Origin: RGIG250 sp964540025 | GTDB lineage: Bacteria > Bacillota > Negativicutes > Selenomonadales > Selenomonadaceae | DNA: 14,474 nucleotides | Assembly: GCA_964540025.1 (NCBI GenBank) | Contig: CAZIKQ010000045.1 | Location: 1-14,474 of the forward strand | Reading direction: 5' to 3' | Shown here: in pieces, positions 1 to 6,296 of the stretch | Layout of the letters: each line of letters opens with the position of its first letter | Position numbering within the stretch: position 1 is the stretch's first letter | Program-made: the position numbers and the translations under genes | Notes under the pieces: generated by a model | Told to the model about the DNA's origin: nothing | The model's database searches: none | Seen by the model: only the letters and a program-made list of their open reading frames with translations

Positions 1-150
1 TCGCACTAAAAGCCGCTTTCAGCGGCTTAAGTGCTCATGCCAACCTACAGGGGAGGCTTTAAGCTGTGGCTCTCCTATAGGAGAAGCCATCAGGTTATGG
101 CTTCCTTGTAAGCCGCCATAAACGCTTAGGCCGCCTAAACCATGACGATA
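1..150. repeat. Hairpin-rich intergenic repeat block (island A)
   Basis: No gene is visible here. Several stem-loops are packed together: 10-16 pairs with 22-28, 67-75 with 80-89 (one bulge), 97-103 imperfectly with 110-119, and 126-130 with 134-138. The 31-nt block at 15-45 recurs at 10989-11019 with two differences, and the 15-mer at 46-60 recurs inverted at 14454-14468. The block therefore belongs to the same family of dispersed GC-rich palindromic repeats as the two islands further right. None of the stems is followed by a T-run, so they do not look like ordinary terminators. The block continues past the left edge of the window. Confidence 0.7.
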
Positions 151-161
151 CAAAAACCTGA

Positions 162-176
162 TTGACACGGTGTCAA
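162..176. promoter_or_regulatory. Operator 1, TetR-type palindrome over the -35 box
   Basis: TTGACACGGTGTCAA is a perfect inverted repeat of two 7-bp arms around a single central G. The same core, TGACACGGTGTCA, occurs again at 199-211; the centres are 36 bp apart. Size and symmetry fit a TetR-family homodimer, and a TetR gene lies in the same transcription unit, so autoregulation is the likely arrangement (inference). Confidence 0.8.
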
Positions 177-190
177 AATACTGCTACAAT
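162..190 (+). promoter_or_regulatory. Sigma-70/SigA-type promoter of the esterase-TetR-ABM cassette
   Basis: A perfect -35 box TTGACA (162-167) and a -10 box TACAAT (185-190) are separated by exactly 17 bp. Transcription should start near 197-198, about 80 nt before the esterase start codon. The -35 box is itself the left half of an operator palindrome, so repressor binding would block RNA polymerase directly. Confidence 0.85.
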
Positions 191-198
191 GACCATGC

Positions 199-211
199 TG
201 ACACGGTGTCA
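199..211. promoter_or_regulatory. Operator 2, identical palindrome at the transcription start
   Basis: TGACACGGTGTCA repeats the core of operator 1 without a mismatch and sits at or just after the predicted transcription start. The promoter is thus bracketed by two identical sites, which allows tight repression by two dimers. Confidence 0.8.
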
Positions 212-277
212 ATTATAAATAATTTTCCGCGGAAAAAGGCTATCGAAAAATAAATGAAGCAGCAGGAGGTAACGGCT

Positions 278-1297
278 ATGGACAAAAAACTGAGGAAGCG
301 TATCGCTACAATGGTAAACTGCGGCGCGGGACTGCTTTGCAGCGGCTTGCTGGTCTGGGGAGCCGGGGCAGGCACAGCCTACGGGGCTTACGTCAATCCC
401 TTTACGACTACTCCCGCCATCAATCTTTCCCCCGCCGAGACGGCCGCTTATCTGGAGCAGAAAACGAGAGAGATGTTTTCCGGCGCGCCGGTTCGGCCAG
501 AAGATCCCTACGTGGCCCCCACAGGCTGGCGGCAGGACGTGACCTCCCTGAAGCACGTCCGGCTGGAAAAATATACTTCCCGTAAAAGAAGCACCGATAA
601 GGTAATCCTCCAGCTCCACGGGGGCGGCTACATACAGGGCAATCACAACCGGCACCGGGACTGGGCCATCGCCCGGGCCGAGGCCATCGGCCACGCTGAT
701 GTTTATATGCTGAACTACCGGTTTTATCCGGAAGCAAAATACCCGGCGGCCCTTGAGGACGCGGCGGCCGCCTATCAGGAACTGCGACGGCAAGGGATTT
801 CCGCCGATGATATCGTCGTGATGGGGGATTCCGCCGGGGGAAATCTGGCGCTGGCCCTGACCCTTTACCTGCGGGACCGGAAGATTCCCCAGCCGGGTTC
901 ATTGGTCCTTTATTCTCCCTGGGGGGATGCGGGACAGCTGCCCAGCCGGGACATCTACCGGGAAAAAGACGTCATTCTGGGAGAAAGAAACACCGCCATG
1001 TATTCGGCGGTCATGAACAACGCTTATTATTTTGCCGGTTCTGATTTAAGGGCTCCTTATATATCGCCGGTGTACGGCGATTTTGCCGGTTTGCCTCCCA
1101 TGCTGATCATTGCCGGGGCCCAGGAGCTGTTCGTGGACGACTGCTGTCTCCTGGCCCAGCGGGGAAAAGAGGCTGGGGTAGAAGTGGAGCTGCATTTATA
1201 CCCCGGTATGTCCCACGATTGGCCGCTGCTCTTTCCGGAGCTTCCAGAATCAAAGGATACCTATGCCGTGCTGGCAAAATTTATCGAGGCTCATTAA
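278..1297 (+). CDS. Exported alpha/beta hydrolase, hormone-sensitive-lipase (family IV) type esterase
   Basis: This 339-residue protein is a probable carboxylesterase acting on short acyl esters outside the cytoplasmic membrane. A basic start followed by a hydrophobic stretch at about residues 12-36 looks like a signal peptide or anchor. The family IV oxyanion motif HGGG lies at 114-117, the nucleophile elbow GDSAGG at 183-188 (Ser185) and the catalytic His at 313 in GMSHDW. The catalytic acid is less clear: the usual Asp position appears to be Gln282, next to Glu283, with Asp287 and Asp288 nearby. The start at 278 is preferred over the upstream in-frame ATG at 254 because AGGAGG at 264-269 is spaced 8 nt from it. 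It is the first gene of a cassette with a TetR regulator and an ABM-domain protein. The physiological substrate cannot be read from the sequence. Confidence 0.88.
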   Translation: MDKKLRKRIATMVNCGAGLLCSGLLVWGAGAGTAYGAYVNPFTTTPAINLSPAETAAYLEQKTREMFSGAPVRPEDPYVAPTGWRQDVTSLKHVRLEKYTSRKRSTDKVILQLHGGGYIQGNHNRHRDWAIARAEAIGHADVYMLNYRFYPEAKYPAALEDAAAAYQELRRQGISADDIVVMGDSAGGNLALALTLYLRDRKIPQPGSLVLYSPWGDAGQLPSRDIYREKDVILGERNTAMYSAVMNNAYYFAGSDLRAPYISPVYGDFAGLPPMLIIAGAQELFVDDCCLLAQRGKEAGVEVELHLYPGMSHDWPLLFPELPESKDTYAVLAKFIEAH

Positions 1298-1374
1298 AAA
1301 AATTTTCCTGCCGGGCGGTTCTATGATTTTCCGTAAGGGAGCCAGCCGGGCTCGCACTGAAAGGAAGGGATTAA

Positions 1375-1998
1375 ATGCAAAAGGCCGGACCGGAGACAGT
1401 GGCGGCTCGCCGGGAGGAAATAATCGACGCCTGCGAGAAGCTATATCAGACAAAGGGATTTAAGGACATTACCATAAAGGACATCGGCAGCCTTACCAGC
1501 TTTACCCGGACGTCTATTTACAATTACTTCCAGACCAGGGAGGAAATCTTCCTCGCTCTGCTCCAGCGGGAATACAAGCTGTGGATCGATGATTTGAACC
1601 GGATGATGCGAGAGGTTCCCGCCATGACGAGGGAAAAATTTGCCCGGCGGTTCTCCCAATCCCTGGGAAAACGGCCGCTGCTGCTGAAGCTGCTCTCCAT
1701 GAACCACTACGACATGGAGTCCGGCAGCCGCCCGGAGCGTCTGGCAGAATTTAAGCTGACCTACGGAGAAACCCTGCGGACGGTGGCCCAATGTCTGCGG
1801 CAGTACTTCCCGGAGATGCCGGAGGAAGAGCGGCAAAATTTTATCTACATCTTCTTTCCCTTTATGTTTGGTATTTATCCCTATACCGCAGTAAATGAGA
1901 AACAGAAAGCCGCTATGGAGGCGGCAAAGGTAAATTACGTGTTTATGTCGGTTGATGAAATTATCCATAATTGCGTGAAAAAATTATTGGGTGTGTAA
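1375..1998 (+). CDS. TetR/AcrR-family transcriptional regulator
   Basis: A 207-residue regulator with the usual TetR plan: an N-terminal helix-turn-helix at about residues 14-60, with the recognition segment around TSFTRTSIYNYF (41-52), and an all-helical ligand/dimerisation domain after it. A good ribosome-binding site, AAGGAAGGG, lies just upstream of the ATG. It lies 77 nt after the esterase and 20 nt before the ABM gene, with no terminator between. The two palindromes at the cassette promoter are its most likely operators, so it probably represses its own unit until a ligand, perhaps a substrate or product of the two exported enzymes, binds it (inference). The ligand is unknown. Confidence 0.9.
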   Translation: MQKAGPETVAARREEIIDACEKLYQTKGFKDITIKDIGSLTSFTRTSIYNYFQTREEIFLALLQREYKLWIDDLNRMMREVPAMTREKFARRFSQSLGKRPLLLKLLSMNHYDMESGSRPERLAEFKLTYGETLRTVAQCLRQYFPEMPEEERQNFIYIFFPFMFGIYPYTAVNEKQKAAMEAAKVNYVFMSVDEIIHNCVKKLLGV

Positions 1999-2018
1999 AT
2001 TTTTTAGGAGGAAAAAAC

Positions 2019-2507
2019 ATGAAATTTTGGTTGACAGTCTTAACGGCGGCATCTATCAGCGCGGCGCTGGCCTGGCCATCCGCGGCATCGGCAAAGCAGG
2101 CGGAGAATCTGGCCGCCGGCCGCCATCAGCCGCCCGGTCAAATTGCAGCGCAATCTAAAGCGCCCATGGAAAGCGATGGAATAATCCGGCTGACAAGGAT
2201 CGAAATATATCCGCAATATTTAACTGAATACCGGAAATTCGTTACCGAGGTGGGCCAGGTATCGCTCCTCACCGAGCCGGGGGTGCTGACTATGTACGCC
2301 CTGAGCGAAAAAGACGATCCCTGCAAGATAACTATTCTGGAGACCTACGCCAGCCAGGCGGCGTACAAGGCCCATATTGTCTCCGAGCATTTTCAAAAGT
2401 ACAAGCAGGGCACGCTGCACATGGTAAAAGACCTCCGGCTGGTGGATCAAAGGCTCCTCAATCCGGCCAATAAAATAATCAACTTCATCCAAATGGAGGA
2501 AAAATAA
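2019..2507 (+). CDS. Exported antibiotic-biosynthesis-monooxygenase (ABM) domain protein
   Basis: A 162-residue protein. Residues 1-25 form a clear signal peptide with an Ala-Ser-Ala cleavage site before Lys26. A low-complexity linker follows, and residues about 54-145 form a single ABM/dimeric alpha-beta-barrel domain (IRLTRIEIYP..., ILETYASQAAYKAHIVSEHFQKY), with His119 and His124 at the positions typical of these small quinol-monooxygenase-like proteins. The start is fixed by TAGGAGG at 2005-2011; a longer in-frame start at 1971 overlaps the TetR gene and has no such signal. It is the last gene of the cassette and is followed directly by a terminator. The substrate, possibly a quinone or heme-like compound, is unknown. 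Confidence 0.85.
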   Translation: MKFWLTVLTAASISAALAWPSAASAKQAENLAAGRHQPPGQIAAQSKAPMESDGIIRLTRIEIYPQYLTEYRKFVTEVGQVSLLTEPGVLTMYALSEKDDPCKITILETYASQAAYKAHIVSEHFQKYKQGTLHMVKDLRLVDQRLLNPANKIINFIQMEEK

Positions 2508-2512
2508 ACCGG

Positions 2513-2541
2513 GGAGACGGGACGCCGTCTCCTCTTTTTTT
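2513..2541 (+). terminator. Rho-independent terminator of the ABM gene
   Basis: The 8-bp stem GGAGACGG / CCGTCTCC (2513-2520 with 2525-2532), closed by a 4-nt loop, is followed by CTC-free T-rich sequence with seven T in a row. It starts 5 nt after the ABM stop codon. Confidence 0.9.
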
Positions 2542-2571
2542 ATCCAAGCCTTGATTTGTAATTTATCTCCG

Positions 2572-2600
2572 TTTACGAACACCTACAAAGTTGATATACT
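2572..2600 (+). promoter_or_regulatory. Putative promoter of the U32-aminotransferase unit
   Basis: TTTACG (2572-2577) and TATACT (2595-2600) are spaced 17 bp, 36 nt before the U32 start codon and directly after the preceding terminator. The -10 box is good; the -35 box matches the consensus at four of six positions. Confidence 0.6.
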
Positions 2601-2635
2601 AGCCTTACAATCAAGTAAAAGGAAAGTGACTGTAG

Positions 2636-4630
2636 ATGATTTTAACCCGGGATTCCGTAGAGCTTTTAGCCCCCGCCGGTAATTGGGATGCCCTGGAGGC
2701 GGCCGTTGAGGCCGGAGCCGACGCCGTATACCTGGGAGGCAAAAGCCTGAATATGCGGCTCCACCGAAAGGATATGAATTTTGACGACGGCGCTCTGGCC
2801 GAGGCCGTCGCCTTCGCCCACCGCCATGGCGTCCGCCTTTACGTTACCCTGAACAATCTGATCAGCGAGGAGGAGCTGCCGGAGCTGGACCGCTTTTTAG
2901 CCCTTCTGAAGGAAATAAAGCCCGACGCTATTCTGGCTCAGGATCTGGCCGTCCTGGCCGCCGCCCGGAAGCTCCGCCTGAACATTCCTCTCCACGCCTC
3001 CGTGATGATGAATATCCACAACGAACCGGCCATGCTGTTCTTGAAGGAGCTGGGAGTTACCCGGGTGGTGGCCGGCCGGGAAATGAATCTTTACGAGTTG
3101 GCCCTGCTGAAGGAGCGGACGGGCCTGGAAATCGAATACTTCGTCCACGGGGATATGTGCATCGCCGAAAGCGGCCAATGTATCCATTCCGGAGTATTAT
3201 TCGGCCAAAGCTCCAACCGGGGCCGCTGTCTGAAGCCCTGCCGCTGGCCCTGGCGGCTGATAGACGAAAAGACGGGAGCCCGGCTGGAGGAGCCCGGCCC
3301 CGGCCCCCATAAACTGGCCCTGAAGGATATGTGCCTTTACCGCCATCTGCCGGAGCTTATCCAATCGGGAGTAACCTCCTTCAAAATCGAAGGCCGGATG
3401 CGTCCGGCAGACTTTGTGGGGCGGCTCGTGGCCGCCTATCGAAAGGCCATCGACGCTTATATCGCCGATCCCGGCGGTTACGCTACCGACGAGGAGGAAT
3501 GGCAGGCGCTCCTTGATAACCGGGCCCGGGACTTTACGACGAATTTTGCCTTTGGCCAGCCCTCCGCCGAGGCCATCGGCTTTGACGGCCGCCGGGAGCC
3601 CCGCTTTTTCAGCAAAGCGAAACGAGAAGCCACCATATCCTTTGCGGCTCCGGCAGAAAAAATCAAGCCGTCCCCGAAGTCTGAGGGCAGGGGAGAAGTC
3701 AAGGCTCCCTCCGACACTCCCCCGGAAAAACCTGAAAAGGAAACTTCTCGCCCGCTCTTGGCCGTAACCGTGGCCAATCTGGAACAGCTCACCGCCGCCT
3801 GCGAAAACGGAGCGGACGCCGTCTATGCAGGCGGCGAAGCCTATAAACCGGAAAAGCCCTGGGGGCTCGCCGGCCTGCGCCGGGCCCGGGCGGTAGCCGA
3901 AGAATACGGCGCTCGCCTCCTGATAAAGACCCCCCGGACTACCCGGCTCCGGGAATGCGGCGAGCTTGAACAGCTTTTCGCCCGGCTGGAGGAGCTTCGC
4001 CCCGCCGGTCTCATTGTCGGTAATCTCGGCTCCCTGTTCCTCACCCGGAAGCATACTGATCTGCCGCTGCAAACAGATCATTCCTTCAATCTCTTCAACG
4101 CTGCCGCCGCCGGCTTCCTGAAGGAAAGGCGGGTCAGTCTGGGAACCGCCTCGCTGGAGCTCACCCTTCCCCAGCTGAAAAGCCTGGCCGCCGCCTCGCC
4201 CCTGCCCATTGAAGTTATCGTCCAGGGCCCCTGCGAATCAATGATCTCCGACTTCAATATCCCGGAGCTGGCCCTGACGGGGACTGATACTGGGGAAAGA
4301 CTCACAATAAATAACCTTGCCCTCCGGGACGAAGCGGGGGAAAACCATTCCCTCCGCCTGGACCAGTACGGACGCTCCCATATCTTTTTCGCCAGGGACC
4401 TCTGCCTTTACGAATACCTGCCGGAGCTGACGGGCATAGCCTCCTTCCGCATCGAAGGCTCCTTCTATGAGCCGGGTATTCTGGGCAGGATTACCGGCCT
4501 GTACCGCCGGGCCTTAAATTCCCTGGCCCGCGGCCAGACGGAATTGGACTTCGAATCCCTAAGGGCTCTGGAAAAGGAAAGTCCCCGCCCCTTCGGCCCG
4601 GGAGCCTTCACCTTCAACGCTTCAAAGTGA
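2636..4630 (+). CDS. Peptidase U32 family protein with tandem U32-like halves (probable Fe-S RNA-hydroxylation type)
   Basis: A 664-residue cytoplasmic protein. The N-terminal half (about 7-330) has the U32 start ELLAPAGNWDAL and the U32 signature at about 167-202: HG at 171-172 then Cys175, SG, Cys182, NRG and Cys198, with Cys202 and Cys233 further on. The spacing of Cys175, Cys182, Cys198 and Cys233 resembles the four [4Fe-4S] ligands known in UbiU. Members of this family include RlhA and TrhP, which hydroxylate rRNA or tRNA, and UbiU/V. After a Pro/Glu/Lys-rich linker (about 335-373), a second U32-like half (about 374-635) begins LAVTVANLEQLTAACENGADAVYAGG but keeps only a PCES remnant of the cysteine motif. 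An RBS (AAAAGGAAAG) precedes the ATG. RlhA is of similar length, but the exact substrate cannot be assigned here. It sits 14 nt upstream of an aminotransferase. Confidence 0.88.
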   Translation: MILTRDSVELLAPAGNWDALEAAVEAGADAVYLGGKSLNMRLHRKDMNFDDGALAEAVAFAHRHGVRLYVTLNNLISEEELPELDRFLALLKEIKPDAILAQDLAVLAAARKLRLNIPLHASVMMNIHNEPAMLFLKELGVTRVVAGREMNLYELALLKERTGLEIEYFVHGDMCIAESGQCIHSGVLFGQSSNRGRCLKPCRWPWRLIDEKTGARLEEPGPGPHKLALKDMCLYRHLPELIQSGVTSFKIEGRMRPADFVGRLVAAYRKAIDAYIADPGGYATDEEEWQALLDNRARDFTTNFAFGQPSAEAIGFDGRREPRFFSKAKREATISFAAPAEKIKPSPKSEGRGEVKAPSDTPPEKPEKETSRPLLAVTVANLEQLTAACENGADAVYAGGEAYKPEKPWGLAGLRRARAVAEEYGARLLIKTPRTTRLRECGELEQLFARLEELRPAGLIVGNLGSLFLTRKHTDLPLQTDHSFNLFNAAAAGFLKERRVSLGTASLELTLPQLKSLAAASPLPIEVIVQGPCESMISDFNIPELALTGTDTGERLTINNLALRDEAGENHSLRLDQYGRSHIFFARDLCLYEYLPELTGIASFRIEGSFYEPGILGRITGLYRRALNSLARGQTELDFESLRALEKESPRPFGPGAFTFNASK

Positions 4631-4644
4631 GAAAGGAGTACCCA

Positions 4645-5937
4645 ATGTCTTCTTACCTGGGCCCCGACGCCATTATCGCCAAAAAGCGGGCCTACATAAT
4701 GCCCTGCCTCGGCCACTTTTACGAACGGCCCCCTCAGTTCGTCCGGGGCGAAATGCAGTACCTTTACGACCATCAGGGGAAAAAATACCTGGACTGCTTC
4801 GCCGGAGTGTCCGTCATAAACTGCGGCCACTGCAACCCGGAAATAACGGCCAAAATCTGCCAGCAGGTAAATACCCTCCAGCACGTCTGCAATATTTACC
4901 TGACGGAAAATTTTGTCAATCTGGCGGAGCGGCTGGCCAAAATCACTCCCGGAGCCCTCTGTAAATCCTTTTTCTGCTCCACCGGCTCCGAAGCCAACGA
5001 AGGGGCGCTGCTGCTGGCCGCCCTCTACGGAAAAAACAGCGAATACATCGCCCTCCGGGGCGGGCTCCACGGCCGCACGAAGCTGGGCATGAGCGTCACC
5101 GGTATCGGCATGTGGCGGACCGACCAAAATCCCGTGGGCGGAATACATTTCGCCCCGAACCCCTACTGCTACCGCTGCCCCCTGAAAAAGCAATTCCCGC
5201 AATGCGACCTGGCCTGCGCCGACGAAGTGGAAGATATAATCAAAACTACCACCTCGGGACGGCCCGCCGCCCTGATCGCCGAAGCCATCCAGGGCAACGC
5301 CGGTATCATAACTCCCCCCGCCGGATATTTTAAGCGCCTGAAGGAAATATTGGACGCCTACGGAGTCCTGCTCATCATCGACGAGGTGCAGACTGGTTTT
5401 GCCCGCACGGGAAAAATGTTCGCCATCGAACATTACAGCGTAAGCCCCCAGATAATGACCGTGGCCAAGGCCCTGGGCAACGGCGCCCCCATAAGCGCCT
5501 TTATCGCCGAAAAGGAAATCGCCGACGTTTACGTAAAGCCCGGAGCCTCCACCCTGGGGGGCAATCCCGTGTCCAGCGTCGCCGCCCTGGCCGTCCTGGA
5601 CTACATAAAAAAAGAGCGGCTGGCCGAAAGAGCCAGGGAGCGGGGAGAGCAGCTGGTCAAAGGACTTGAAGAAATCGGCAGACGCCATCCGGTCATCGGC
5701 GACGTCCGCAGCCTGGGCCTGATGATCGGCGCGGAATTCGTCCGCCCGGGCAAAGCACCCGCCGATAAGGAGCTGGATATAGTCCTGGAAAAAATGAAGG
5801 ACCGGGGCTTTATCATCGGCAAGAACGGCCTCTACCGGAACGTGATGGCCTTCCAGCCGCCGCTGGTTATAAACTCCGACGATATAAACAACCTCCTGAA
5901 CAACCTGGAGGACGTTCTGAAGGAAGAAAATCTGTAG
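4645..5937 (+). CDS. Class III PLP-dependent aminotransferase
   Basis: A 430-residue fold-type I aminotransferase, at the usual family length. PLP-binding features are visible: STGSEANEGA (112-121), the Asp246 of LIIDEVQTGFARTG, and Lys275 in TVAKALGNG as the Schiff-base lysine. It resembles the AGXT2/4-aminobutyrate group of omega-amino-acid transaminases. A Cys-x2-Cys-x8-Cys-x3-Cys segment (175, 178, 187, 191) is present; it is shared by one subgroup of these enzymes as far as I recall. The start at 4645 follows AAAGGAG by 6 nt; an in-frame GTG at 4627 overlaps the U32 stop and lacks an RBS. It is co-transcribed with the U32 gene, but this pairing gives no clear pathway. Amino donor and acceptor are not determined. 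Confidence 0.9.
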   Translation: MSSYLGPDAIIAKKRAYIMPCLGHFYERPPQFVRGEMQYLYDHQGKKYLDCFAGVSVINCGHCNPEITAKICQQVNTLQHVCNIYLTENFVNLAERLAKITPGALCKSFFCSTGSEANEGALLLAALYGKNSEYIALRGGLHGRTKLGMSVTGIGMWRTDQNPVGGIHFAPNPYCYRCPLKKQFPQCDLACADEVEDIIKTTTSGRPAALIAEAIQGNAGIITPPAGYFKRLKEILDAYGVLLIIDEVQTGFARTGKMFAIEHYSVSPQIMTVAKALGNGAPISAFIAEKEIADVYVKPGASTLGGNPVSSVAALAVLDYIKKERLAERARERGEQLVKGLEEIGRRHPVIGDVRSLGLMIGAEFVRPGKAPADKELDIVLEKMKDRGFIIGKNGLYRNVMAFQPPLVINSDDINNLLNNLEDVLKEENL

Positions 5938-6052
5938 CCTGACGCAACCCTTCAACCCGATTTAATTTCCAAACGGTTCTTCTTAATCTTGAAAAAATCT
6001 AAAATTGCAAGATAAAAATGAACAAATATAAAAGATATAATTTATATTAAAG

Positions 6053-6079
6053 AGGAGACGGGTTCGCCGTCTCCTTTTT
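6053..6079 (+). terminator. Rho-independent terminator of the U32-aminotransferase unit
   Basis: The stem AGGAGACGG / CCGTCTCCT with a GTTCG loop is followed by a run of T. It lies 115 nt after the aminotransferase stop; the sequence between is AT-rich and shows no gene. The stem is nearly identical to that of the terminator at 2513-2541. Confidence 0.85.
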
Positions 6080-6116
6080 CGTATCAGGCCCTATTTGCGG
6101 AGCCGTTTTTATAATA

Positions 6117-6145
6117 TTGAAGAATTTTAACCTTTATGCTATATT
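6117..6145 (+). promoter_or_regulatory. Putative dnaA promoter
   Basis: TTGAAG (6117-6122) and TATATT (6140-6145) are spaced 17 bp, downstream of the preceding terminator. This predicts a start near 6152 and a leader of about 145 nt before dnaA. That leader carries the DnaA-box cluster at 6244-6275, so DnaA could act as its own repressor. Confidence 0.65.
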
Positions 6146-6243
6146 ATTGGATGGTTAAGAGGCTTTTGATGATTACTTATATTTACGAATTGCTGGCAAA
6201 AATACATAGTTTGGCCAAAATCCTTCGATTATTTTACAAATAC

Positions 6244-6275
6244 TTTTGCACAATTGTTGATAAGTATGTGGAAAA
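6244..6275. promoter_or_regulatory. DnaA-box cluster in the dnaA leader
   Basis: Three near-consensus boxes lie within 32 bp just before the dnaA RBS: TTTTGCACA (6244-6252, +), TGTTGATAA (6255-6263, reads TTATCAACA on the minus strand) and TGTGGAAAA (6267-6275, reads TTTTCCACA). Each is one base from TTATNCACA. Such a cluster upstream of dnaA with a second one downstream is the bipartite origin plan known from Bacillus subtilis. Confidence 0.7.
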
Positions 6276-6296
6276 CTCCTTGAAAGGGGAAATTTT

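Noticed and set aside
3197..4081. 294-residue antisense frame in the U32 gene
   Set aside because: Shadow of a real coding sequence; no start signal or recognised domain.
4465..5955. 496-residue open frame antisense to the aminotransferase
   Set aside because: It has no RBS or family motif and mirrors the aminotransferase codons; its end also runs into the U32 gene.
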